In this document: positions 46,780-55,733 of the stretch, in pieces
How positions within the stretch are numbered: the stretch's first letter is position 1
How the letters are laid out: each line of letters begins with the position of its first letter
Assembly: GCA_963753165.1 (NCBI GenBank)
Contig: CAVWBP010000013.1
Span: 55,271-119,270, forward strand
Direction of reading: 5' to 3'
Source of the DNA: JAKLQR01 sp963753165
GTDB lineage: Bacteria; Nitrospirota; Thermodesulfovibrionia; Thermodesulfovibrionales; SM23-35
DNA length: 64,000 nt
Notes under the pieces: generated by a model
Databases searched by the model: none
What the model saw: the letters and a program-made list of their open reading frames with translations, nothing else
Told to the model about the DNA's origin: nothing
Program-made: the position numbers and the translations under genes

Positions 46780-47001
46780 ATCCTAAACTGAAAAATTACT
46801 AAGGAGTTTAGAAGTATAACCGAGATTCACATGTCAATTTGTCATTCTGGCTCGTCGGGATCGACCGTACAGTTAATGCAAAGCAAGATTCCGGACAAGC
46901 CGGAATGACATAATTAAGGTATTTAATTGCCGACTTAGTAGTATTTAGGATTTTGATATTTGAAATTTGAAATTGTTTAGAATTTAGATATTAGAATTTA
47001 G
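46763..47001. repeat. TAAATCCTAAA inverted-repeat element without an ORF
   Basis: CTAAATTCGAAATCTAAATC at 46763 onwards and GTTTAGAATTTAGATATTAG up to 47001 are inverted copies. They enclose a family-A GTCATTCT unit (46840-46910). The same inverted arms flank the four-helix-bundle gene at 49.9-50.4 kb. The left arm supplies the last codons of hypF. Confidence 0.6.
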
Positions 47002-47028
47002 TTTTTAAATAATATTTGGAGGACTTGA

Positions 47029-48093
47029 ATGAAGAAAATAGCAGCCGCAATAAAGAAACTGACGGAGAGAATCGGTCGTCCGGTAAAGTTTATGGAAGTC
47101 TGTGGAACTCATACCGTGGCAATTTTCAGGCACGGCATCAGAGGCGTCATTCCGAAGGAGATCAGTCTCCTGAGCGGTCCGGGATGTCCTGTCTGTGTGA
47201 CTCCGATTAAGGACGTTGATGCTGCAATAGCGATTGCGAATCTTGACGGAACCATCCTTACCACATTCGGCGATATGATGAGGGTGCCCGGCAGCAAGAA
47301 GTCGCTTTTTCACGCACAGGCAGAAGGCGCCAAGATCAGCATTGTCTATTCTCCGATGGATGCGCTGAAGATGGCTGCAGAGAACAAAGACAAGAATATC
47401 GTCTTCTTTGCCACCGGTTTTGAGACAACGTCGCCCTCTATCGCCGGGACGCTCTTTGAGGCGTCCCGATCAGGGATTAACAATTTTTATATTTACTCGG
47501 CACACAAGGTTGTCCCGCCGGCGCTCAAGGCCTTGCTCGATTCTCCCGACCTGAAGATCGACGGGTTTATCCTCCCCGGGCACGTGAGCACAATCATCGG
47601 AACTGAACCATATGAATTCATCGCAGCTGATTATTCAATTTCATCAGTCGTAACCGGATTTGATGCAGATGATATCCTCACTGCCATCCTGATGCTGCTC
47701 GATCAGATTGCATCAGGCAGGGCAGCAGTTGAAATCCAGTATACCAAGGTCGTAAGAAAAGAGGGCAACCCGAAAGCGATGTCACTGATCAATGAATTTT
47801 TCGAGCCCTGTGACGCCAACTGGAGAGGGATCGGAGTGATACCCGGAAGCGGACTGAAACTGAGAAAGCAAGCGAGCAGGTTCGATGTCAGCAACGTGTT
47901 CAATCTTGATATCCCGGACGCCCCGGAGCCGAAAGGCTGTCAGTGCGGACAGGTTTTGACTGGAGTCAAGATACCGACAGACTGCAGGCTTTTCGGAAAG
48001 GCATGCACACCAGAACACCCGGTCGGCGCATGCATGGTGAGCACCGAGGGAAGCTGCGCAGCGTATTATAAGTATTCGGGAGTTGTGCGATAA
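47029..48093 (+). CDS. hypD: Hydrogenase maturation Fe-S protein HypD
   Basis: 354 residues. HypD holds the iron while cyanide and CO are attached. Key motifs are FMEVCGTHTVAIFRHGIR, LSGPGCPVCVTP and GFETTSP, and the C-terminal cluster cysteines in GCQCGQVLTG, CRLFGKAC and GSCAAYYKY. TTTGGAGGACTTGA is the ribosome site. Its usual partner hypC is not found next to it. Confidence 0.95.
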   Translation: MKKIAAAIKKLTERIGRPVKFMEVCGTHTVAIFRHGIRGVIPKEISLLSGPGCPVCVTPIKDVDAAIAIANLDGTILTTFGDMMRVPGSKKSLFHAQAEGAKISIVYSPMDALKMAAENKDKNIVFFATGFETTSPSIAGTLFEASRSGINNFYIYSAHKVVPPALKALLDSPDLKIDGFILPGHVSTIIGTEPYEFIAADYSISSVVTGFDADDILTAILMLLDQIASGRAAVEIQYTKVVRKEGNPKAMSLINEFFEPCDANWRGIGVIPGSGLKLRKQASRFDVSNVFNLDIPDAPEPKGCQCGQVLTGVKIPTDCRLFGKACTPEHPVGACMVSTEGSCAAYYKYSGVVR

Positions 48094-48147
48094 CAACCGG
48101 TCAATTATTATAGCGCAGAAATTCCTGAGCCTTTTTGAGAAACCCAT

Positions 48148-48768
48148 TTGGCGACTGCTGATCTGTATCTCGACAAAATTGATTTTATGAAGTATCTCCC
48201 GGAAGGGTGCAGGGAGAACTGCGGGTATTCTTCCTGTAAAGAGTTTCTCGACACCCTGCAAAAAGACAACCATGCGCTTCGCAAATGTCCTTTTATCAAA
48301 AGAAATCAGACCTATGCGTTCGAAGCCGTCGGCATGATAAAGGATTTATGGCCCCAAGTCCCGCTCCTCACGCATCCGAGACCCGGCCCTACAGGACTGG
48401 TCGAACTGAATCAGCCGGACGAAAAAGCCATAGTACTCATCACGGGGAACAATAAATTCACCCAGGATGTCCTTCTCACGGTTCTGGGAACTACCCTGTG
48501 CCCCTTTTATGTTGTCTTTACTGATACAGACGGCAACACCATAGACATGGCCATGATTTACAAAACTTTCACGGCAGAGAGGATATCCAGGGCTATACAG
48601 ATATCAGGGATAGGTGAAAAACTCTTCACAAAACTGATGATAATCCCCGGACTTGCAGCCCAGCTTCAGGAAGATATCAGGAAAGAAACGAGATGGACTG
48701 TGAGGGTAGGGCCTGAGTGTGCTGCGGAACTACCGCTTTATTTCTCTGAGATTTGGATTCCGCCGTAG
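48148..48768 (+). CDS. CFeSP-like [4Fe-4S] protein inside the hyp cluster
   Basis: 206 residues from a TTG start. The N-terminal four-cysteine motif GCRENCGYSSCKEF...CPF matches the Fe-S domain of the corrinoid Fe-S protein large subunit (CdhE/AcsC), and the rest (AIVLITGNNKFTQDVLLTVL; YKTFTAERISRAIQISGI) resembles its C-terminal corrinoid-binding region. No methyltransferase or CO dehydrogenase is nearby. Its place between hypD and hypE suggests a role connected with hydrogenase assembly or an as yet unlinked C1 enzyme; this is inference. Confidence 0.6.
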   Translation: MATADLYLDKIDFMKYLPEGCRENCGYSSCKEFLDTLQKDNHALRKCPFIKRNQTYAFEAVGMIKDLWPQVPLLTHPRPGPTGLVELNQPDEKAIVLITGNNKFTQDVLLTVLGTTLCPFYVVFTDTDGNTIDMAMIYKTFTAERISRAIQISGIGEKLFTKLMIIPGLAAQLQEDIRKETRWTVRVGPECAAELPLYFSEIWIPP

Positions 48769-48888
48769 AAAAAAGGGGCTTAGTGTTGTAACGGCCAGGA
48801 AAGCGACCGACTGCTGATTTCTTGGGCCCGGACCCTTGGAATTGTTGGGATATGCTAAAATAAAAGGTCAATAAAGGAGGGATACACA

Positions 48889-49890
48889 ATGGAAGATCGT
48901 ATTCTGCTGGGACATGGAAGCGGCGGGAGATTGATGTATCAGCTTATTCGAGAACACTTTATGCCCAAATTCGGGATGAAGTCCCTCAACGATTCCGCTG
49001 TGCTGAAGGGTATCAATAAAGGGAAACTTGCGTTCACCACAGACTCCTATGTTGTGTCCCCGATCTTTTTCCCGGGCGGCAACATCGGAGAACTTGCTGT
49101 CTACGGAACGGTGAACGACCTTGCAATGGTCGGCGCAAAACCGTTGTATATAACCTCAGGCCTTATCCTGGAAGAAGGATTCCCGCTCGATGATCTGAAG
49201 AAAATACTCACCTCCATGTCGGAAGCGGCAAAAACGGCAGGAGTAAAGATAGTGGCCGGAGATACGAAAGTGGTAAACAAGGGGAAAGCAGACGGTATTT
49301 TTATCAATACCGCAGGAATTGGGGTCATTGATGAGGGGATAGAAATTTCTCCGTCAAGAGTGAAACCGGGCGATAAAGTGATTCTCAGCGGCCCGATTGG
49401 CAACCATGGTGTTGCTATCATGGCAGAGAGGAATGGCCTGAGCTTTAATCCCCCTGTGGTCAGCGACACTGCGCCGTTGAACGGGCTGGTGAGAGAGATG
49501 CTGAAAAAGACCAAAAAGATTCACACGTTAAGAGACCCGACCAGGGGTGGACTTGCGACAACCCTGAAAGAGATCGCAACTGATTCAGGATACTGTGTTC
49601 TGATCGAAGAGGATCTGATTCCGGTTCCCCCGGGTGTCAGGGGCGCATGCGAACTACTCGGTCTTGATCCACTCTATATCGCCAATGAAGGAATATTGTC
49701 GGCCATAGTAAGCAGTGATGCAGCCGAATCAGTGCTCAAGACGATGAAAAAGCATCCGCTCGGCAAAGAGGCACGGATTATCGGAGAAGTACAAAAGTCA
49801 CCGACCGGAATGGTCCTCCTCAAAACAGCCATCGGCGGAACAAGAATTATCGAGATGCTGTCAGGAGACCAGCTGCCGAGAATATGTTAA
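48889..49890 (+). CDS. hypE: Carbamoyl dehydratase HypE
   Basis: 333 residues. HypE dehydrates the carbamoyl group to cyanide on its C-terminal cysteine; the sequence ends PRIC as required. Other motifs: LGHGSGGRLMYQLI, LAFTTDSYVVSPIFFPGG, RDPTRGGLATTLKEIA. AAAGGAGGGATACACA precedes the ATG. Intact. Confidence 0.96.
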   Translation: MEDRILLGHGSGGRLMYQLIREHFMPKFGMKSLNDSAVLKGINKGKLAFTTDSYVVSPIFFPGGNIGELAVYGTVNDLAMVGAKPLYITSGLILEEGFPLDDLKKILTSMSEAAKTAGVKIVAGDTKVVNKGKADGIFINTAGIGVIDEGIEISPSRVKPGDKVILSGPIGNHGVAIMAERNGLSFNPPVVSDTAPLNGLVREMLKKTKKIHTLRDPTRGGLATTLKEIATDSGYCVLIEEDLIPVPPGVRGACELLGLDPLYIANEGILSAIVSSDAAESVLKTMKKHPLGKEARIIGEVQKSPTGMVLLKTAIGGTRIIEMLSGDQLPRIC

Positions 49891-49898
49891 TAAAAAAT

Positions 49899-50380
49899 CC
49901 TAAATTCTAAATACTAAACCCTAAACAATGACTAATGACAGAAATAAAAAATTCAAAACAGTATGACTTGGAAGACAGGACGCTTAATTTCACCAAGAAT
50001 GTCATACGTTTGATAAATGAGATTCCAAAATCACTTGCAAATGGAGAAATTAGCAGACAATTGGTAAGATCAGCAGGCTCAGTAGGCGCAAATTATATTG
50101 AAGCAAATGAATCATTAAGCAAAAAAGACTTTGTAATGCGAATAAAAATATGTAGAAAAGAAGCAAAAGAAAGTCGTTATTGGCTTCGATTAATACAATG
50201 TAATGATGGGATAATAGATGAACAGAGGAAGTTGGTACAGGAGTCGCAGGAACTCATGAAAATATTTGGAGCAATACTTGAAAAGACAAATCCTAAACCC
50301 TAAGTTCGAATACTATACTGTTTTAAACATTGGATATTTGTTTTTTGAATTTGTTTAGGATTTAGATATTAGAATTTAGG
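49899..50380. mobile_element. IVS-like element: inverted TAAATCCTAAA arms around a four-helix-bundle gene
   Basis: The left arm CCTAAATTCTAAATACTAAA (49899-49928) and the right arm (50350-50380) are inverted with only a few mismatches. Between them is one gene of the 23S-rRNA intervening-sequence protein family. The whole unit, about 480 bp, is A+T-richer than its neighbours and sits between hypE and pdxJ. Confidence 0.6.
49935..50303 (+). CDS. Four-helix-bundle protein (S23/IVP family)
   Basis: 122 residues of the family encoded by intervening sequences of 23S rRNA genes in Leptospira and others, also related to the Avd accessory protein of diversity-generating retroelements. Signature segments are LINEIPKSLANGEISRQLVR, SAGSVGANYIEANESLSKKD and RICRKEAKES-like KICRKEAKESRYWLRLI. 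Codon use is A+T-rich compared with hyp genes, indicating transfer. No retroelement or variable-region repeat is present here. Function unknown; probably RNA/DNA binding. Confidence 0.85.
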   Translation: MTEIKNSKQYDLEDRTLNFTKNVIRLINEIPKSLANGEISRQLVRSAGSVGANYIEANESLSKKDFVMRIKICRKEAKESRYWLRLIQCNDGIIDEQRKLVQESQELMKIFGAILEKTNPKP

Positions 50381-50394
50381 AATTAATTTTGGAG

Positions 50395-51142
50395 ATGTTA
50401 GCTTTGTGTTAACATCGACCACGTCGCAACTATCAGACAGGCCAGGAGAGGGATCGAACCTGACCCTGTAATGGCTGCCACGCTTGCAATCCTTGGAGGC
50501 GCTGATGGAATCACGGTTCATCTCCGTGAGGACAGGCGGCATATCCAGGACAGGGACCTGAAGATATTACGAGAGTTTATCCCGAATGAACTGAACCTCG
50601 AAATGGCGGCCACTAAGGAAATGGTCGGTATTGCAATCAGGACAAAACCCGATTTGGTCACCCTGGTGCCTGAAAAGAGACTGGAACTTACCACAGAGGG
50701 CGGGTTGGATGTGAAATCCCACAAGAAGACGCTTCAGGAGGCTATCAGGAGAATCCACGGGATTGGTATCCCGGTCAGTCTTTTCATAAATCCTCAGAAA
50801 GAAACTCTTGAGATAGCGAAACAGACCGGCGCTGATATGGTCGAACTCCATACGGGGATGTATGCTGATGCAAAATCCGGGAAGAAAGAAAAAGAACTCA
50901 CAAGAATAGTCAGCGCAAAGAAGACGGCCCTCGATCTGGAGCTTCTCGTCAATGCAGGGCATGGACTGAATTATTTTAATGTTTCACCGGTTGCTTCCAT
51001 ACAAGGCATCAGAGGTCTTTACATAGGCCATAGCATAATTTCCCGGGCAGTGTTTGTCGGCCTGGAGAGGGCAGTGACGAGAGATGAAGGAATTAATATA
51101 TCTATAAAGGAGGCTGTGCGTAAATGGAAAAAAATATTCTGA
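50395..51142 (+). pseudogene. pdxJ: Pyridoxine 5'-phosphate synthase PdxJ, frameshift at its start
   Basis: PdxJ condenses the PdxA product with deoxyxylulose phosphate to PNP. Full-length except for the first codons: the family start LGVNIDHVATIRQAR is encoded at 50404-50450, but TTTGTGTTAAC lacks two bases needed for LGVNID, so the intact frame effectively begins later. Downstream PVMAATLAILGGADGITVHL, REDRRHI, and NAGHGLNYFNV motifs are intact. Start is ATG 50395 or TTG 50404. The preceding element ends only 15 bp upstream, so its insertion could have damaged the start. Overlaps the next gene by 19 bp. Confidence 0.85.
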
Positions 51143-51585
51143 TTTTGTGTTGCGGATATCCATATGCAGGTGATGCCGGATTCGGGTATCATGTATCGAA
51201 AGCGTTGGAGAAAATAAAACTGCCTGAAAATGTTGATTTAATGGAGGTCGGTTTTTCTGCATGCATGATACCCCATGTTATCGAGGGCAAGGATAAAATG
51301 ATAGTGGTTGATATTTTTTATACACAGGACAACCCAGGAACGGTAGTCCGTTTAACGCAGGAGGAGGTTCCGCTTATAGTGAAGGGGAAGACAGATACTT
51401 CGAAATTACATCTCATGGAAACACTGGAACAGATAAAATTGACCGGCAAATGCCCTGAGACCCTTTTTGTCGGAATCGTGCCGGTACGAACAGAGATGGA
51501 GGACGAAAAGTTGACTCCTGAAATTCAGGGCAAGGTGCCGGTTGTCATAGAGATGATCATGAAAGAAATAAACTCATCGCGCTAA
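51124..51585 (+). CDS. Hydrogenase maturation protease-like protein
   Basis: 153 residues of the HycI/HoxW-type fold. The N-terminal CCGYPYAGDAGFG corresponds to the GNPLxGDDGxG nickel-sensing motif with Asn-to-Tyr and one Asp-to-Ala changes, and VVDIFYTQDNPGTV to the second metal motif VDAxxxGxxPG. These departures make full activity uncertain. It follows pdxJ and the hyp genes. A second protease is next to the hydrogenase genes at 63.1-63.6 kb. Confidence 0.65.
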   Translation: MEKNILILCCGYPYAGDAGFGYHVSKALEKIKLPENVDLMEVGFSACMIPHVIEGKDKMIVVDIFYTQDNPGTVVRLTQEEVPLIVKGKTDTSKLHLMETLEQIKLTGKCPETLFVGIVPVRTEMEDEKLTPEIQGKVPVVIEMIMKEINSSR

Positions 51586-51596
51586 CCCTTATCGGT

Positions 51597-53447
51597 GTGA
51601 ATAAACAAAAAGCCTTCAAGGCTGCCTTTTTCATTCTTTTTTTTGTTTTTACGTTCGCTCTTTTCTCAGTCGAAATCAGAGACTCTGATTTCTGGTGGCA
51701 TCTGAAGACAGGCGAATATATTTCTGCGACAGGAGATCTCCCGTCAACTGATCCCTTTGCATACACTTCCCTCACAAAAGACCCGGTAAATCCTGAGTCT
51801 AAAAGAATTAAATTCATTCTCAGACAATACTGGCTTGCACAGCTTATTTTTTACTGGATATATTCTCTGTTCAGCTTCCAGGGAATAATACTCATGAGGG
51901 CCTCGATCCTGACCCTCCTGATTTTCCTCGTCTACAGGAGCGTACGCAGGGAAGGTGTGGGTCTATATTTTTCGATCGCGCTTATGGTGCCGGCAGTCCT
52001 GGTATTTTCATCCAATTTTACCGGTGAAAGGCCGCAGCTCTTTTCTTTTCTTTTTCTTTTCTTTTGATTTTTTTGCTTGAAGGGTTCAGAATCCGGTCTC
52101 AGAGAGCGGAAGACCGGTCGCAGGGAAAAGCGGACAGCCGGTGGTACCTGCTCCCGCTCCCGGTTATCACTCTTCTCTGGGCAAATATGCACGGCGGGTT
52201 TTTCGTCGGAAATCTTATAATCCTCGGATATCTCGTCTCTGAATTAATCAAATATCTGACAAGGAAATTCGGGACGCATCTCCCTGTTTCTTCTCTCAAA
52301 GCGCTCGTTATCATGGGTATCCTTGCGGTCATTGTCTCTTTCATCAATCCCAATGGATTTAATGTCGTGTCAATCCTGGTGGAACTTGAACAGAGTCGCT
52401 ACAAGGAGACTATTATTGAAGCTATGTCTCCATTTACCATAGGGATACACTATGCTGATGTTGCACTGTTTTTCCTTCTCCTTGGGCTCAGTGGCATCAT
52501 CCTTGCGATGAATTTCAGGAAACTCGATCTCACTGATGTGATTTTTTTCTCAGGGCTCACATTTATGGGACTCAATGCGGTAAGATTCATTCCATTTTTC
52601 ATACCATATGCTGTTCTTCTCATTGCCCGTTACGGGATGCAGACGATTGACAGATCGTCTCTGAGGGAAAAAACTGCGGCCATCAGGAATGCCGCCGGTG
52701 TTGCTGTAGCTTTTTTCCTTATTGCGCTTATCATTTTCATGTCTGTGAAATATGATATCGTCGTCAAAAGCGGAGTGAGACAGGAAAAATACCCGGAGGG
52801 CGCCTCGAAATTCCTGAGAGAGAACAGGATTGCGGGGAATATGTTCAATCCCTACTACTGGGGTGGATACCTCATATGGGATGCTGTCCCCGGAGTATAA
52901 AGTCTTTATTGACGGAAGAAGCCTTATAGAGGATGTCTATTTCCAGTACCTGAATGTTTTCCAGGCGAAATCCCAGTTATTTGGGGATATTCCTGAATGG
53001 AAGGCTATTCTGAAGGCATACAAGGTTGATTTCATCATAACCTTTTCCGTAGACAAATTTACAGGGAACCTGGTTCCCTTAATCCCTGCACTCTATCATG
53101 ACCCTGAGTGGCATCTTGTCTACATGGACAAAATCTCTCTTGTTTTTCTCAGACAGAGGCTTGAGAACCAGCATTTTATCGATAAATTCGGGCTGCCGAA
53201 AGACTGGTTATGGGGCGAAGTGGTCACCGAAGCACTTGTGAAGGCTAAGGATTCGCCGCGAAGAGCAAACTTTTATGTTACTATTGGCGATGCATTCATG
53301 GCAAAGAAGAGCTACATGGATGCGAGGGCAGCGTATGAAAAGGCGTTGCAAACAGATCCTGAGAATTCAACTGTCCGGGAGAGACTGCAATTCCTCAATA
53401 GGCATTTGGTTAGTGCAGCCTTCGCACCAATAATCATGAATCCTTAA
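51597..53447 (+). pseudogene. Polytopic membrane protein with TPR-like tail, two frameshifts
   Basis: About 615 residues when joined. Roughly ten spans precede a soluble C-terminus with a TPR-like helix pair (KSYMDARAAYEKALQTDPEN). The N-terminus DSDFWWHLKTGEYISATGDL, with acidic and tryptophan residues after the first span, resembles oligosaccharyltransferase/GT39-type membrane glycosyltransferases, but I cannot name the family. Breaks are in the TTTTCTTTTCTTTT run near 52060 and near 52880 (YLIW then MLSPEYKVFIDGR). A purine-rich repeat encodes RIRSQRAEDRSQGKADSR near 52090. Confidence 0.6.
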
Positions 53448-53457
53448 CCCGCGTATT

Positions 53458-54689
53458 CTAATATAGTGATATTGAATACTTGGACTTATACTTATAGTGC
53501 GTTGGGCATAGTACGAATATATGGGTTGAGAGGGTGCCGGGGTTCACTTGCGTGATTTTGGTCCTGGCAGGAAGTCTCACAGGATATTGCGCAGGGTCAT
53601 GGTCTTTATTGTGGCAGTTGAGAAAACATTCCCCTGCTCTTTTTCCCCCATGTCTATCCAATTTCCAACCGTCCACTGTGTGACGACATGATGTTGAGAT
53701 TATCCAGATCTATGAGGTGTGAGTAGAAGACACTTTTTAGTGAGGGTTATGACACGTCCTGCATGAGGCCCCCGCATTAGTGATATGCAGATTGTGATAG
53801 CGGAAGCTTTCATTTCCAAGGATGCTGTTTCTTCTGGCAACTGCAACAGCAGTTTGGTACCTGATAAGGGCTCTGATTCCCATCCAGGTTAGAGAAGCGG
53901 ATATCGTGTCAGGATCAAACACGGTTGTTGAAGCATGCAGCCCCTTCTACGTCCCTGGGCGGGCGTCATTGTTGTGGCAGTCTGAATTCGGATGAGTGCT
54001 TGTTGCTGTATAGGCGGGATCAGGCTTGGTATATAGTTTGTTCTTTGCCTCTGTTTATCACTCGGATGATATGAAGGGTTCCCAACTGTTGAGACATTTC
54101 CTTGCTCCATTCGTCTTGGTAACGGCGGGGAGATTGGTATGTAGGAATGGCATTTGAAGCAGAGTTCATATTCTGACTGAACAGTGTCGACGAGGGCTCT
54201 TTGCGGAGTAAGACCTGTAACACCTTTTGTTTTATTCGCTGACGTAACATAGTGGTGATGATGGCAATCGTTGCATTCTGCATGTCTTGGCGCTGCTGCA
54301 TCTGTTTCCGGAAGCGTCTCATCATGCTGGTGAATTCCGGTCTTTTCGACAGGGTGGCGGTATGGTTTCAGGAATTCCTTCGAGATGTCTGCTGCCTTTG
54401 TGCTGTAGGCAAGGATGCCCTGATGTCTTGTCTCTTGCACTGTGAAACTGTTGCCATGACATCTGAAACAGAACGTCTCTTTTCTCTCTGAAAGCATGGG
54501 GGTATTCAGTACCCCGTGTCCCCTGTGGCAGCTCCTGCATCCTTTGAGTACCTTGGTTCTGTCACCATGAGGACTTTCGAAGAGTGATTTTGAATAAAGC
54601 GAACCCGGGTAAAGGGAGAGTATCAGGCACAGCAGCACTGATACCCAGGTTGAAGCAAGCCAATCTCCCGCGCGCAATATTTCTTTCAT
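53458..54689 (-). pseudogene. Doubled-CXXCH multiheme cytochrome c (conduit subunit), frameshifted
   Basis: A secreted c-type cytochrome of about 390 residues. The start at 54689 (MKEILRAGDWLASTW) follows CCAGGAAAGA; a hydrophobic export helix comes next. Heme motifs visible are CRSCH, CFRCH, CNDCH, CFKCH, CRTCH and a terminal CFLNCH of CX3CH type followed by KDHDP, as in doubled-CXXCH proteins. Frames break near 53930, 53740 and 53680. The 3' end is uncertain between 53458 and about 53570. Next to another cytochrome, NHL protein and barrel on the same strand. Confidence 0.65.
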
Positions 54690-54718
54690 TCTTTCCTGGT
54701 CTCTCCTCACCGGAATAT

Positions 54719-55467
54719 TCAATGTCCTATCGTTGAGAGAATATCATGGCACACAAGGCATACTTCGTCATATGTTGTTTTTCGCCAGAATGGTGGCGCT
54801 TCCTCATTGCCTTTTCCTCCATGTGGATCATGGCAGCACGTGCATTGTACCCCAAAGCCATTCTGGGTAGCATAAAGTCTGACATCAGGGTCATTGATCG
54901 GCCAAATTGAGGTGCATAATATTGGGATCAGAGTTTCGCAGATTTGCCAATGCAGTATCAAAAACAATTGAAATGGGATGTCCACCCGACAGGTCCGTTC
55001 CAAGATAACCGCGAATCGATACGGTGAGAATATCCGGAAACTGTCTCTATTTCTTCCTCACGGTTAATCAACGATCCAAGCGCCACTGTTCCATCATGAC
55101 AACTGAGACAGAGCCTCGAAAAGCCGTCTACGGGAGGGGCTGCCTCCTGAGAGGGATAAGATTTCAGTGTCGGGCTCCAGTAATTGATATAATTTTGCTC
55201 TTCTGTCAGTACATGATTCCAGAGAGCAACAGAGGGAGAAGCGTTATGGGGTGTGTGGCAAAATTTGCATACCTGCTGTTCGGATATTGCCAAAACAGGC
55301 CCCGGCCCTGAAACGGACAGATTGTGTTTTGTATTCTTTATGCCGACTGCTGCAGGGGACGGAAGGGGGAACAGCACCATGCAACATACACAAATCAATA
55401 TGAATAACATTTTGTTTGTTATCGCTGTCATTTTAATCCCGTAAAAACCGTCGTTGTTTTTATGCAT
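54719..55467 (-). pseudogene. Small tetraheme-type cytochrome c, one frameshift
   Basis: About 248 residues. Start 55467 (MHKNNDGFYGIK) follows GGGGAGGATCTG. The signal helix MLFILICVCCMVLFPLPSP leads into KNTKHNLSVSGPGPVLAISE and the heme motifs CKFCH, CLSCH, CTCCH and CLVCH. The frame breaks near 54960-55000. The protein layout (Tat-less Sec signal, TKHNLS, first heme, SRLCLSCHDGTVALG) is typical of porin-cytochrome and NHL-associated cytochromes of Geobacter and Nitrospirota. Probably periplasmic. Confidence 0.7.
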
Positions 55468-55733
55468 CAGATCCTCCCCGAAAGACGCTGTCATTTCGGA
55501 TACATGCAGTCCTCCTGCATAGGAACTGCCGGCAAGTGACATACTCAACTCTTATTAGTATAACTATTTTAAGAGACATTTTTCATTGCGTGTCAGACGA
55601 TTGAGGACGCTCAGAATCTGAGGGTGGTATTTTGCCGGCGTGACGGCATATAGCGTGTTTAGGTGTGTTCTGAAATAAATGCAGGACGCCTGTTTTTTGT
55701 GAAGAGCCCCCCGTTGACGGAGAAATGTTCATT

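Noticed and set aside
48769..48888. Possible tRNA or small RNA in the gap before hypE
   Set aside because: No cloverleaf or strong stem could be drawn; treated as a plain leader.
49935..50303. Four-helix-bundle gene as Avd of a diversity-generating retroelement
   Set aside because: No reverse transcriptase, template repeat or variable repeat is found nearby.
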